Assembly: GCA_030748635.1 (NCBI GenBank)
Contig: JASMLP010000096.1
Coordinates: forward strand, 1-36,785
Length of the DNA: 36,785 nt
From: Planctomycetota bacterium
GTDB lineage: Bacteria > Planctomycetota > JACQVV01 > JASMLP01
Direction of reading: 5' to 3'
Positions 19,129 to 27,388 of this stretch are shown one piece after another. Made by a program: the position numbers and the translations under genes. How positions within the stretch are numbered: the first letter of the stretch is position 1; each line of letters begins with the position of its first letter. A model generated the notes under the pieces. That model saw only the letters and a list, made by a program, of their open reading frames with translations. It had not been told where the DNA came from and made no database searches.

Positions 19129-19675
19129 AAAAATTCCGAGACCCTCCTTCGCTCATCACGCATGACCTCGTAATGAAAATTTTGGTCTGTCGTCGAGATG
19201 GATTTTCCGTGGTGAATACATTCCACACGCGTTCAATCAGATCCCGAACAGACACTCATCTCCCCGCTTCGATCACCTATCTCAAGAAGTAACATCCCCA
19301 AGCGAAGCCTCCATGATCGCCCAATTGCCTCGGCCAAGGGTGGAGTCGAAGAATTGCGCCCCAGGAAAAAACCCGACCTCTCGACACTCGCGACCGAAGG
19401 AATGCCCCCATTGCGGATCGTCAGATGGATCCTCAAAACAGACTTCAAGGCCCTTGTAAAGACCAGGTCGCCCTCGCCCCAAGAGCCAACCCAATCAACG
19501 AAATCCCTATCTCACAACGCAAGCCTGCGAGTTTATCCTTTCCAAAAACCACAGCCCCACCCTCCGAACGAGGATTCGACTGAAGCGCTTTGGTGACCTT
19601 CACCCGAAACTTTCGCCTCCTGGATTGCGAGAAAATCGAAAGACCATATTAAATTCTTGGTGAATAAATTTTATT

Positions 19676-19706
19676 TGTTGAGCTTTTGTCTAATTTATGA
19701 TTAGAT
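19676..19706 (+). promoter_or_regulatory. Promoter with CarH-type operator candidate upstream of the epimerase gene
   Basis: TTGAGC (19678-19683) and TTAGAT (19701-19706) are 17 nt apart in an A+T-rich block. TGTTGAGCTTTTGTCTA (19676-19692) overlaps the -35 and spacer. Read on the minus strand it contains TAGACA and TCAACA, two TNNACA units 11 bp apart. The same element, 14 of 17 identical, overlaps the promoter of the CarH-type gene. A palindrome TCTAAT-N5-ATTAGA (19690-19706) also lies here. The distance to the epimerase start is long, about 315 nt. Confidence 0.5.
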
Positions 19707-19790
19707 GTTGCATGGAATTTGACCCCGCCCTCTAATTCACTGAACATCCAATCAGCAAAATTCATAGAAAGAACCCCACGCAATGGTCAG

Positions 19791-19828
19791 ATGTCCGTGG
19801 ACAATGCATTTGCATTGTCCACGGGCAT
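19791..19828. repeat. 18-bp inverted repeat (near-perfect 38-nt palindrome)
   Basis: ATGTCCGTGGACAATGCA and TGCATTGTCCACGGGCAT pair over 18 positions around TT, with one position reduced to a G-T pair. It would form a very stable hairpin in RNA. No T-tract follows, so it is not a classical terminator. It lies between the candidate promoter at 19678 and the epimerase gene. Confidence 0.65.
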
Positions 19829-19895
19829 CCTGGCTACCGCTCGCATGAACTTTTGTCTTCAGTCACTCGGTAACCTCACCCCCCCACGAAGCCTC

Positions 19896-19972
19896 GGCGT
19901 TGGCCTTCTCGAACTTCCCGACTCACCGAATCGACTGTGAATTCGAGTTACCAGATCGATGACGCCAACGCC
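19896..19972 (+). other. Nested inverted repeats in the leader of the epimerase gene
   Basis: GGCGTTGGC (19896-19904) pairs perfectly with GCCAACGCC (19964-19972); inside it CTCGAA (19908-19913) pairs with TTCGAG (19942-19947), and TCAC (19923-19926) with GTGA (19937-19940). The 77-nt element ends 48 nt before the start codon and could be a structured leader. It is not a tRNA on either strand. Confidence 0.35.
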
Positions 19973-20020
19973 TTTCCTGAACGTCCACCCTTTCGTCCCG
20001 CCTCATAGAGTCAATCAACC

Positions 20021-20932
20021 ATGAAAGCTCTGGTCACCGGGGCCACCGGCCTCATCGGACAGCAGCTGATTGCCCATCTGGACGAACCGGTGGTTGTTGG
20101 GCGATCACTCGACCGAATTCGGAAACTTCTTGGGGATGTTCAAGCTTACCCCTGGCCGTCCCCGACTACAGAGCCCCCTCCCCTGGAGGCCTTTGAAGAT
20201 GTTGATGTCATCTTCCATCTAGCCGGTGAACCCATAGCCAACGGAAGGTGGACCCGAGACAAAAAGATCCGCATCGAAAAAAGCCGGATCGAAGGCACCC
20301 GAAATCTTATCCATGCCGTACGCTGTGTAGCCAAAAATCCCTGCTCTTTGATCTCGGCGTCTGCCATCGGGATCTACGGATCACAGGGCAACAATATGCT
20401 CACGGAAACTTCCGCTCCCCGACACGATTTCCTTTCGGATCTATGCCAAAAGTGGGAAACAGAGGCCCGTATAGCCAACCAATACGGAATTCGAGTGGTC
20501 ACTCCCCGAATCGGCATCGTACTCGACAATCGTGGCGGAGCACTCAAGAGAATGCTTCTCCCCTTCAAGCTTGGTCTCGGAGGGCGACTGGGAAGCGGAA
20601 GCCAATGGATGAGTTGGATTCATATTGACGACCTGGTGGCTCTACTCCTACATATGGCCACTAGCGATTTCGAAGGACCGATCAATGCCGTTTCGCCCCA
20701 GCCAGTCACCAATCGTGAATTCACCCAGTGCCTGGCGAAAACACTCGGCCGACCCGCGATTCTGCCCACCCCCAAGTTCGCTTTACAAAATCTATTCGGC
20801 GAATTCTCCAGTGTTCTACTCAACTCCCAAAGGGTGAGTTCAACGCTGGCCGAAAACTACGGATTCCGTTTCCAGTTCGATCAACTCGACAATGCCCTGA
20901 ACGACCTTCTTCTCCCAAAGACCACACAATAG
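20021..20932 (+). CDS. TIGR01777 family NAD(P)-dependent epimerase (YfcH-like)
   Basis: 303 residues. The N-terminus MKALVTGATGLIGQQLIAHL is a Rossmann dinucleotide-binding motif (GxTGLIG). IFHLAGEPIANGRWTRDKK and IRIEKSRIEGTRNLI are the signature of the TIGR01777/YfcH subgroup of extended SDR proteins, as are GIYGSQG, the SDLCQKWETEA segment and WMSWIHIDDLV. The exact substrate of this family is not known. No strong ribosome-binding site precedes the ATG. It converges on the CarH/LitR-type gene 49 nt away. From general knowledge of such loci, TIGR01777 genes often accompany LitR/CarH regulators and photolyases in light-induced clusters, and the shared promoter element supports that link here. 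Confidence 0.88.
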   Translation: MKALVTGATGLIGQQLIAHLDEPVVVGRSLDRIRKLLGDVQAYPWPSPTTEPPPLEAFEDVDVIFHLAGEPIANGRWTRDKKIRIEKSRIEGTRNLIHAVRCVAKNPCSLISASAIGIYGSQGNNMLTETSAPRHDFLSDLCQKWETEARIANQYGIRVVTPRIGIVLDNRGGALKRMLLPFKLGLGGRLGSGSQWMSWIHIDDLVALLLHMATSDFEGPINAVSPQPVTNREFTQCLAKTLGRPAILPTPKFALQNLFGEFSSVLLNSQRVSSTLAENYGFRFQFDQLDNALNDLLLPKTTQ

Positions 20933-20981
20933 AACAATCTCATTTTTTGACGCGATCCGAGCCGGAGCAAATCAGAACTCT

Positions 20982-21869
20982 CTAACCGGTTTTGCAAACT
21001 CCATCGGTATTGACGCCCAGTTGCATCAAATCCTCGAGATCCCCACCAACTCCCCTTCCCCCGATAAAAAATTTCACCTCTCCACCCCATTCCCCAACCA
21101 ACTTCAGCAGATCGTTACGGCACGATTGAAACACCTTGGGCCGAGTCGCCGAAAGGTAGCAAGACATCGGTCGCAACTGCTCGAGAGCGATCCGGAGGTC
21201 TACAAACGGAAGCGACGAACCGAGATAGCACACCTGATATCCTTGACAGCTCAACCGATACGTCAGGACCAAAATCCCTAATTCGTGCTGTTCCTCTGGA
21301 AAACAGGCCACGATCACCTTGGGCCCATTCGTTGCCTGAGAAAAAGAATGAACAAGCTTCTGAATCCGCTGCGTAATAAGAGCGCTAGCCATATGCTCAG
21401 AGGCCACACTACATTCACCCCGCTCCCAAAGCGTACCGATCTCGATGACCACAGGAATCATGAACTCATCGACCACCGTATCGGGAGTACAGGAAAGAAA
21501 CGCTTTTTCGAGTGCCTGACACATGGCATTCCGATCAAGCATCAACGCTCCCTGAAGAAACTGCTCACGCCAACGAAACACCTCGGGACCGCTGCCAGGA
21601 TTCGACCGGTCGCCAGCTTGATCGAGCAAAACGTCTCGTCCGAGCAGAGCGACCTCTCCGATCGAACGCCCCTGCTCCATCAACTCCCGAACCGAATCAA
21701 GCACCCGCCGATCCGCCTCAGTGTAGAGCCGATGTCCGCCGGAACCACGCATCGGTTTCAGAAAGTCGTAGCGCCTTTCCCAGGCCCTCAAAACCGCCGC
21801 CGGGAAGCCGGTCAAACCGGAAAAAGTACGCATCTTGTACAGTCCCGGGACACTCACATCGCTACACAC
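20982..21869 (-). CDS. CarH/LitR-type B12-dependent photoreceptor, MerR-family repressor
   Basis: 295 residues. Residues 11-80 are a MerR-type DNA-binding domain (YKMRTFSGLTGFPAAVLRAW, ERRYDFLKPMR, GHRLYTEAD). The rest is a cobalamin-binding module: the helical cap carries Trp148 and the pair Glu158-His159, exactly the W-x9-EH motif of CarH photoreceptors. His195 in EEQHELG is the expected lower axial ligand of cobalamin, followed by YQVCYLGSSLPF. This combination predicts adenosylcobalamin-dependent repression in the dark, released by light. The start is a GTG at 21869 without a clear ribosome-binding site; a GTG at 21857 or ATG at 21833 are alternatives. A promoter overlapped by an operator candidate lies just upstream, which suggests autorepression. 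Confidence 0.88.
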   Translation of the reverse strand: MCSDVSVPGLYKMRTFSGLTGFPAAVLRAWERRYDFLKPMRGSGGHRLYTEADRRVLDSVRELMEQGRSIGEVALLGRDVLLDQAGDRSNPGSGPEVFRWREQFLQGALMLDRNAMCQALEKAFLSCTPDTVVDEFMIPVVIEIGTLWERGECSVASEHMASALITQRIQKLVHSFSQATNGPKVIVACFPEEQHELGILVLTYRLSCQGYQVCYLGSSLPFVDLRIALEQLRPMSCYLSATRPKVFQSCRNDLLKLVGEWGGEVKFFIGGRGVGGDLEDLMQLGVNTDGVCKTG

Positions 21870-21888
21870 ATCAACTATTGTTCCATCA

Positions 21889-21930
21889 TGTATAGGTTTT
21901 GTCTATAAATCATAACTTCTTATATTCCAA
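21889..21930 (-). promoter_or_regulatory. Promoter and operator candidate of the CarH-type gene
   Basis: On the minus strand TTGGAA (21930-21925) and TATAGA (21907-21902) are 17 nt apart, a good housekeeping promoter. The element TAGACAAAACCTATACA (minus strand, 21905-21889) overlaps the -10 and holds TAGACA and TATACA 11 bp apart. A TATAG-N7-CTATA inverted repeat (21891-21907) covers the same bases. Repressor binding here would block its own transcription. Confidence 0.6.
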
Positions 21931-22406
21931 AGTGTATTGTTCGATCCGGTCCGTTTATTAGCCCACAACCTCACCGAATCGTGAACAGAACACTCAATAT
22001 CGATCACCAACTGAACCGACTGCTGTATAGAAATTCCTCCGATTCGATTTTTGTCCTGTTTTCCCTTCTCACGGGAGGGCTTGCGATCATGCGCGTCCAG
22101 GTCGCGCGCGCCAGGTACGACCAGGCACCCACTGGATCTCTTTCTGTCGTTCTCCAGAACCTTTCATGCTCGTTCAGTCCCGAATGAACCACACCTCGCA
22201 AGGCGTAACTCGGAACATCCACGAAATCAATCTCCATAGCGTGACTCAGTCGCTCGAGCACCCCGGAAACCCGTTGCTGGAAGCGAGAGCCATTTCACCG
22301 GTCGATGAGGATCTTTTTGCTGGCTCGGGATCCACTCCCACCGTGGAATCGAGTTCGCCGAAACCTTCGACCCCAAACTCCTCAGAACTGGATCGCCACA
22401 AATACA
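21931..22406. other. Intergenic region with no convincing gene
   Basis: The only notable frame is minus-strand 22004-22261 (85 codons from a GTG). Its composition is somewhat protein-like (AMEIDFVDVPSYALRG), but it has no ribosome-binding site and I recognise no family. It could be a remnant or chance. Confidence 0.4.
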
Positions 22407-23426
22407 CTACCCAGAAAAACGCTCAGCCACCGACCTGGCGAAATAGGTCAGTATGAGATCAGCGCCAGCACGCTTCATCGCGGTCAGCATCTCGATCGCG
22501 ATGCTCTCCTCCTCGAGCCAGCCCATCCGCGCGGCGGCCTTGACCATCGCGTACTCCCCACTGACGTTGTACGCGGCGACCGGCACGTGAACCGTCGCCT
22601 TGACGGCCGAGATCACATCCAGATAGGCCAGAGCTGGCTTCACCATGACCATGTCAGCTCCCTCCTCGACATCGGCGAGCACTTCACGAAGCGCTTCCCT
22701 GCGATTTGCTGGATCCATCTGGTAGGTTTTCTTGTCTCCCTCCTTGGGCGCGGAATCGAGCGCGTCTCGGAAGGGTCCGTAAAAAGAAGACGCGTACTTC
22801 GCCGAATAAGAGAGAATTCCCACCTCGCTGAAACCGTTTTGATCTAGAGCTCGCCGGATACACCCAACCCGTCCATCCATCATGTCCGATGGGGCCACAA
22901 TGTCAGCTCCCGCCTCCGCCTGAGAGATCGCCATCGCAGACAAAATCTCTAGAGTCGGGTCGTTCAGAATCCGCCCCTCTTCAACCAACCCGTCGTGACC
23001 GTCGCTGGAATAGGGGTCCATAGCGACATCGGTGATCACGGTAATCTCCGGTACCGCCGATTTGACCTCGCGAACCGTTGTCTGGAGCAACCCGTTGGGA
23101 TTGGTCGATTCGGTTGCGACGCGATCCTTGAGTTCGTCCCCCAGCGCGGGAAAAAGTGCGATGGCGGGAATCCCCAAACGGTGAGCAACTCGCGCCTCCT
23201 CCACGATTCGGTCGGGGCTCAACCGAAAACAGTCGGGCATCGACTCGATCTCCACCTGCCGATTGTCCCCTTCGATAAGAAAAAGTGGGTAGATGAGATC
23301 CGCTGGAGTCAGCCCGGTCTCCCGCACCATATCTCGAATCGAAGCGGTCCTACGATTTCTCCTGGGACGTGACAACAGGTCACCCGCATTTACCGAATCG
23401 ACCGATGACGAAGTTTTGAAATTCAT
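22407..23426 (-). CDS. hemB: Delta-aminolevulinic acid dehydratase (porphobilinogen synthase)
   Basis: 339 residues, normal length. It condenses two 5-aminolevulinate molecules into porphobilinogen, the first common step to haem, sirohaem and corrinoids. The Schiff-base lysines are Lys210 (LSYSAKYASSFYGPFR) and Lys263 (DMVMVKPALAYLD). The metal-site segment reads TDVAMDPYSSDGHDGLV, with aspartates where zinc-type enzymes have cysteines, so a magnesium-type enzyme like that of Pseudomonas is predicted. The N-terminus has the usual RPRRNRRTASIRDMVRET. Its ATG overlaps the stop of the upstream HIT gene (ATGA), so it is translationally coupled to it. Confidence 0.95.
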   Translation of the reverse strand: MNFKTSSSVDSVNAGDLLSRPRRNRRTASIRDMVRETGLTPADLIYPLFLIEGDNRQVEIESMPDCFRLSPDRIVEEARVAHRLGIPAIALFPALGDELKDRVATESTNPNGLLQTTVREVKSAVPEITVITDVAMDPYSSDGHDGLVEEGRILNDPTLEILSAMAISQAEAGADIVAPSDMMDGRVGCIRRALDQNGFSEVGILSYSAKYASSFYGPFRDALDSAPKEGDKKTYQMDPANRREALREVLADVEEGADMVMVKPALAYLDVISAVKATVHVPVAAYNVSGEYAMVKAAARMGWLEEESIAIEMLTAMKRAGADLILTYFARSVAERFSG

Positions 23427-23827
23427 GATTGAACTCTCGGAAGCTGTTGACGAATGGATTCGGCCACCTTGGCGAGATCGGGATCGCTCGCGCGTCTTGC
23501 CAGCGCAAAACTGAAATCCGCCATACTCTCTGTGGGGATCAGATGAACATGGGCGTGAGGAACCTCATAACCGGCCACGATCACCCCGACACGCTGGCAG
23601 GAAACCGCGGCCCGAATGGCCTCGGCCACCGGTTTGGCAAACGCCATCAATCCCCGATAAAGGTCGTCCTCCAGATCGAACAGGTAATCGACCTCTTTCT
23701 TGGGGATGACCAAGGAGTGCCCCGGTTTGATCGGGTTGATGTCCAGAAACGCCAGGAAGGAGTCGTTTTCACAGATCTTGTGACAGGGCAGATTACCTTC
23801 GACGATCTGTGTGAAAATCGAAGCCAT
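23423..23827 (-). CDS. HIT family (histidine triad) nucleotide-binding hydrolase
   Basis: 134 residues. The family motif H-x-H-x-H-xx is HAHVHLIP (His91, 93, 95), and the N-terminal half has the usual IFTQIVEGNLPCHKICENDSF-like start and LDINPIKPGHSLVIPKKE. Such proteins hydrolyse phosphoramidates or dinucleoside polyphosphates such as AMP-lysine or Ap4A. The frame is open for 109 further codons upstream, but the ATG at 23827 has GGAG 8 nt before it and fits the family start. It is the first gene of a HIT-hemB pair. Confidence 0.9.
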   Translation of the reverse strand: MASIFTQIVEGNLPCHKICENDSFLAFLDINPIKPGHSLVIPKKEVDYLFDLEDDLYRGLMAFAKPVAEAIRAAVSCQRVGVIVAGYEVPHAHVHLIPTESMADFSFALARRASDPDLAKVAESIRQQLPRVQS

Positions 23828-24152
23828 GAGATCATCTCCACAGAAGGATTTTGGATGCAAATCGGTTCGCCGACCCACTGACAACGCCTTGGGATCGATC
23901 GACCCGATACGGATCTGGCAAATCGTACCGTTCTCACTAAATCCCAGAAAGACCAAATTCACCCCAAAAAAGGGAGTTCTCGTCCCAAATCGACACAAAC
24001 ACGCCCCAGAACCGAGTTTCCCCCTTCTCTGCCCCCATCCCAACCCCAAAAAAGTCGTCAATGGAAATCGTTTCTCCTCCAGTGAGAGCCTGACTCCTCG
24101 ATTCGGATTAGACGGGTGATCACGCTTCACCCAAAACCAGGAGATTGGCGTC

Positions 24153-25532
24153 ATGCGACAACGATTGATTCAAATTGGACTGATTGCTTTCTTTTTCTCT
24201 TCTTTTTGCATTTCACAAGTCACGGAAACTTCCCCGGTCCCCAAAAACGATCTCAATCGTTTTTACCCGCTCTCCATGCAACAGATCATGGATTCCACGA
24301 CGCTTTCCGAAAGCATCCAAATGGACGAATTCCGGGACAGCCAGACCCACCCCAACATCCAACTGCGCTGGGTCAAAGCGAGGTTTTTCAGTCATCGCTG
24401 GAAAGATGGAGACTGGCACGCAAAAATCACTCTCGTTCTCCCTGAACGCATCTCGCGCCAGCGACGAGGAATGCTGGTCATCTGCCCCACCGGTTCGATC
24501 AACACGGAAGCCGGTATCGAATTGACCCGGGACTACCACGAATTCATCGCGAGCGAATACGGGGTTCCGGTCATGAGCATCCCCTTTGCCGGAGAACACT
24601 ACGGCTCGAGCGATATCCACGACTGGTCCGACTTCGCGAACTACATGTTTGCCGACCTGGGCGGAGACCCCACCTGGTTGGCCCAGTACAGTACAGGTGT
24701 TGTTCGAAGTCGAGCCCTGACCCTGGTCGGAAAGCTTCTCGGGCACCCGATCGAACGCGTAATTCATCTCGGTTCCTCCATCACCGCCGGACAAGCTTGG
24801 AGATGGTCCACCTTCGATCCTCGCGTATTCGGGCTCGCGGCCACCGGAAGCGTCGGATCCTTTCGTCACATGTTTCCCCGAGACGGAAGCCATCACTCCA
24901 ATCGGCCCTACCTGGATCAATTAACCACGATACCCGAAGATCTCTTGGTGCTGTTCGAGCAGTGTCGAGATCCCGCGGTCTTCGGACCTGAAATCACCTG
25001 CCCGGTCCTCCAAATGGCTGGAACCAACGATCCCGCCTGCCCCCCCTCCCTCCTCCCCAATCTACTGAAAGCTTTCGGGGGAGACTCTCATCTGGTCCAG
25101 ATCCCCAACTATGGACACGGCTGTGGCAGCATGAGGCATATCGAATCGATGCGCATGATCCTCGACCGCTGGCTGCTCGGACGCAAACTTTCCCGCGTCT
25201 ACATCCAAAACCGCCGGGTTGAAAATGGGGTTCTCCAATGCACCGCTCAGGTGCACGGTAAATCTCAAGTCGCCGAAGTTCGCCTCTACTACGCTACCTT
25301 CTCCAACCCCAACACTTTCGACTCGGAGAACCTGCCCGAAACTCCCGAATCCAACTACGAGGATCTTGTCTGGCATAGCGTTCCCATGACACAGGAAGCC
25401 GATGGATGGAAAGGCTCTCTTGACCTCTCCGGTTCCTCGGATCGCTTTGTCGCCTTCTTCGTGGATGTGCGCGACACGTTCCGCGGTCGAAACGGCTATG
25501 TCTCCACCCCGATCGAAGCTTTGCAAAAATAG
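24153..25532 (+). CDS. Secreted PqaA-like alpha/beta hydrolase
   Basis: 459 residues from an ATG with AGGAG 9 nt upstream. The first 21 residues (MRQRLIQIGLIAFFFSSFCI) are a signal peptide. The layout follows the PhoPQ-activated pathogenicity-related (PqaA) group of alpha/beta hydrolases: the nucleophile-elbow region GSSITAGQAWRWSTFDPRV, an acid loop in LQMAGTNDPACPP, a histidine in VQIPNYGHGCGS, and a C-terminal beta-sandwich of about 100 residues with an LYYATFSNPN segment. Ser in GSSITAG, Asp in GTNDPA and His in NYGHGC are the likely triad. The substrate is unknown. It is a single gene, divergent from HIT-hemB, with a hairpin after it. Confidence 0.7.
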   Translation: MRQRLIQIGLIAFFFSSFCISQVTETSPVPKNDLNRFYPLSMQQIMDSTTLSESIQMDEFRDSQTHPNIQLRWVKARFFSHRWKDGDWHAKITLVLPERISRQRRGMLVICPTGSINTEAGIELTRDYHEFIASEYGVPVMSIPFAGEHYGSSDIHDWSDFANYMFADLGGDPTWLAQYSTGVVRSRALTLVGKLLGHPIERVIHLGSSITAGQAWRWSTFDPRVFGLAATGSVGSFRHMFPRDGSHHSNRPYLDQLTTIPEDLLVLFEQCRDPAVFGPEITCPVLQMAGTNDPACPPSLLPNLLKAFGGDSHLVQIPNYGHGCGSMRHIESMRMILDRWLLGRKLSRVYIQNRRVENGVLQCTAQVHGKSQVAEVRLYYATFSNPNTFDSENLPETPESNYEDLVWHSVPMTQEADGWKGSLDLSGSSDRFVAFFVDVRDTFRGRNGYVSTPIEALQK

Positions 25533-25594
25533 TCTTTCTCTTCGATCCCTCTCCTCCGCGAAAATCGGCGGACTCGAACCAGCCAAAATTTGAA

Positions 25595-25620
25595 TTCCCC
25601 TACCCAGGCAAGTAGGGGAA
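25595..25620 (+). terminator. Hairpin between the hydrolase and the glycosyltransferase operon
   Basis: TTCCCCTAC and GTAGGGGAA form a perfect 9-bp stem with an 8-nt loop, 62 nt after the hydrolase stop codon. It marks the boundary of the next operon, although it lacks a T-tract. Confidence 0.55.
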
Positions 25621-25691
25621 GGGTTGACAAGAAGCATCGATTTCGAGGAAATCAACTTTCCATCACCGACCCAGGAATCGAACCCGAGCAA

Positions 25692-26549
25692 ATGCCCCCC
25701 ATCCGACCCGACGCCATCTCGGTCATCATCCCGACCTTCAATCGAGTCCACACCCTCGGAAGAGCTCTGGATTCCATCTATGTTCAGAGCACTCCTCCGG
25801 CCGAAATTATCGTGGTCGATGACGGATCGACCGATGAAACGCATTCCTTTCTGCAGAAAGAACATTCATCGGTTCGTCAAATCACTCAGGAAAACCGCGG
25901 AGTCAGTGCGGCACGCAACCGAGGAATTGCCGCCTCCCACACCACCTGGATCGCGCTGCTCGATTCCGACGATGCTTGGAAACCCGACAAACTAACGATG
26001 CAGATCCAAGCCCTGGAACGCGAACCCTCGTCACGGATCTGTCACACCGAGGAAATCTGGATCCGAAAGGGTCGCCGGGTCAATCCGAAACACAAACATG
26101 CAAAATCGGAGGGGTGGCTCTTCGAGCGAAGCCTGGAACTATGCTGCATCTCTCCCTCGAGCGTACTTTTTCATCGATCTCTTTTCGATGACCACGGGCC
26201 CTTCGATGAATCCCTGCCCGCCTGTGAAGACTACGACCTCTGGCTCCGGGTCACTGCCACCGAACCAGTGACCTTCGTCAGCCAACCGGTTACCGTGAAG
26301 TACGGCGGACACGAAGACCAACTCTCCCGGACTTTTTGGGGCATGGACCGCTTCCGAATCCGATCCTTAGAAAAACTCCTGCAATCCAAAATACTGAGTC
26401 ATGATCAAAGCCAAGCGGCGGTCCGCGTTCTGGTCGCCAAACTCGAAATCCTGGTCGACGGAGCTTTGAAACGCGACAACCGGAAAGTGCTCGCAGAATT
26501 CGAACCCGCCCTGGCATTCTGGTCGGGGCGTCACCAGGGAGGTTTCTGA
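25692..26549 (+). CDS. Family 2 glycosyltransferase (GT-A fold)
   Basis: 285 residues from the ATG at 25692. The frame is open back to a TTG at 25590, but that part would cross the terminator hairpin. ISVIIPTFNRVHTLGRALDS opens a GT-A fold, with VVDDGSTDET for nucleotide-sugar binding, the NRGVSAARNRGI segment, LDSDDAW as the metal-binding DxD equivalent, and ACEDYDLWLRV as the catalytic ED motif. It transfers a sugar from an activated donor; the acceptor is unknown. The downstream three genes overlap it and each other. The link between a glycosyltransferase and a UV-repair-like gene is unexpected. Confidence 0.88.
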   Translation: MPPIRPDAISVIIPTFNRVHTLGRALDSIYVQSTPPAEIIVVDDGSTDETHSFLQKEHSSVRQITQENRGVSAARNRGIAASHTTWIALLDSDDAWKPDKLTMQIQALEREPSSRICHTEEIWIRKGRRVNPKHKHAKSEGWLFERSLELCCISPSSVLFHRSLFDDHGPFDESLPACEDYDLWLRVTATEPVTFVSQPVTVKYGGHEDQLSRTFWGMDRFRIRSLEKLLQSKILSHDQSQAAVRVLVAKLEILVDGALKRDNRKVLAEFEPALAFWSGRHQGGF

Positions 26550-27388
26550 TGAAACCCGATCTCGGAATCCGATGGGTCGTCGCATTGCCGTTCGAAGCTC
26601 AACTGATCCGGAACCGGCTCCAGATCAGTACGTTGGTCAGCCAGAAGCCGTATCGAGTTTTTCGAAATGCGGATGGCCAGCACTGGCTCGTCGAATCGGG
26701 AGTGGGAAGCAACCACGCAGCTGCCGCCACCATGTATCTGCACCAGGTGAGCCAAGCACAGCCGTGGACCGCCTGGATCAACGCCGGCATCGCCGCCCAC
26801 GCCACCCTTCCCCTAGGCACCCCGTGCCTGATCCACCAGATTCACCAAGCTTCCAGCGGCCAGGTGCACTATCCGACCGTGGTCTTCCCCACCGAGTGTA
26901 CCCGTGGGCGCCTGATCACCGTCGATCGTCCAGAAGCAGAGTGCCCCGAGGAGGCTTTCTACGACATGGAAGGCGCCGCCTTCTTCGCCATCGCCAGCCG
27001 TCTCTCGAGCCAGGAACTGGCGATGCTCTTCAAGGTAGTCTCCGACCATGGGATGGGCCCCGAGACCCGGATCGACCTGGAACGCCTCTCTAAGGATTTT
27101 GTCGCCAGCCTCGACACTCTCGAGCCGGTTGTGACCGCACTGCAAGAACTTTCGAGTGCCGAATCGGAGCGCCTGGGCTCCCCACCGGCCCTGGAAACCC
27201 TTCTCTCCCAGATGCACGTTTCAGTCTCGCAAGAACACCAGTTGCGAGATGTACTCAAACGCTGGAACGCACGCTTTCCAGCGACGTGCGCCCTTACCGA
27301 AGTGAACCATCTCTCCGACTGCCGATCCATTCTCGAGTTTCTCAACCACCGCCTCTCCTCGACTCCTGTCCAGTGGAGCGAAGCGTGA
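26549..27388 (+). CDS. Nucleoside phosphorylase / MTA-SAH nucleosidase-like protein
   Basis: 279 residues. The ATG overlaps the glycosyltransferase stop (TGATG) and has GGGAGG 6 nt upstream. The N-terminal VVALPFEAQLIRNRL and the GVGSNHAAAAT segment resemble the phosphate/ribose region of the PNP/MTAN fold. YDMEGAAFFAIASRL, with the conserved Met-Glu of the ribose site, and KVVSDHGMG confirm the superfamily. About 80 C-terminal residues extend past the usual core and show no known domain. Such proteins cleave N-glycosidic bonds of nucleosides; the exact substrate is not clear. Similar genes neighbour SPL-like radical SAM genes in some bacteria, which suggests a shared pathway (from memory, not checked). 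Confidence 0.75.
   Translation: MKPDLGIRWVVALPFEAQLIRNRLQISTLVSQKPYRVFRNADGQHWLVESGVGSNHAAAATMYLHQVSQAQPWTAWINAGIAAHATLPLGTPCLIHQIHQASSGQVHYPTVVFPTECTRGRLITVDRPEAECPEEAFYDMEGAAFFAIASRLSSQELAMLFKVVSDHGMGPETRIDLERLSKDFVASLDTLEPVVTALQELSSAESERLGSPPALETLLSQMHVSVSQEHQLRDVLKRWNARFPATCALTEVNHLSDCRSILEFLNHRLSSTPVQWSEA

Larger units (their letters stand above)
18942..20020. other. 1.1 kb intergenic region without a supported gene
   Basis: It separates the divergent M28 and epimerase genes. It contains three inverted repeats, an A+T-rich promoter block (about 19640-19715) and a nested inverted repeat close to the epimerase start, each listed separately. A 70-codon minus-strand frame (19282-19494) has a protein-like sequence (EDPSDDPQWGHSFGRE) but starts with TTG directly after a stop and has no ribosome-binding site; it could be a gene remnant. 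Confidence 0.5.

Noticed and set aside
19282..19494. 70-codon minus-strand frame with protein-like sequence
   Set aside because: It begins with TTG directly after a stop codon and has no ribosome-binding site; treated as possible remnant only.
19896..19972. tRNA-like 77-nt element
   Set aside because: The outer stem is 9 bp and there is no valid T-arm, anticodon arm or acceptor geometry on either strand.
22004..22261. 85-codon minus-strand frame near the CarH-type gene
   Set aside because: GTG start without a ribosome-binding site and no family match. It might be a gene remnant but cannot be supported.
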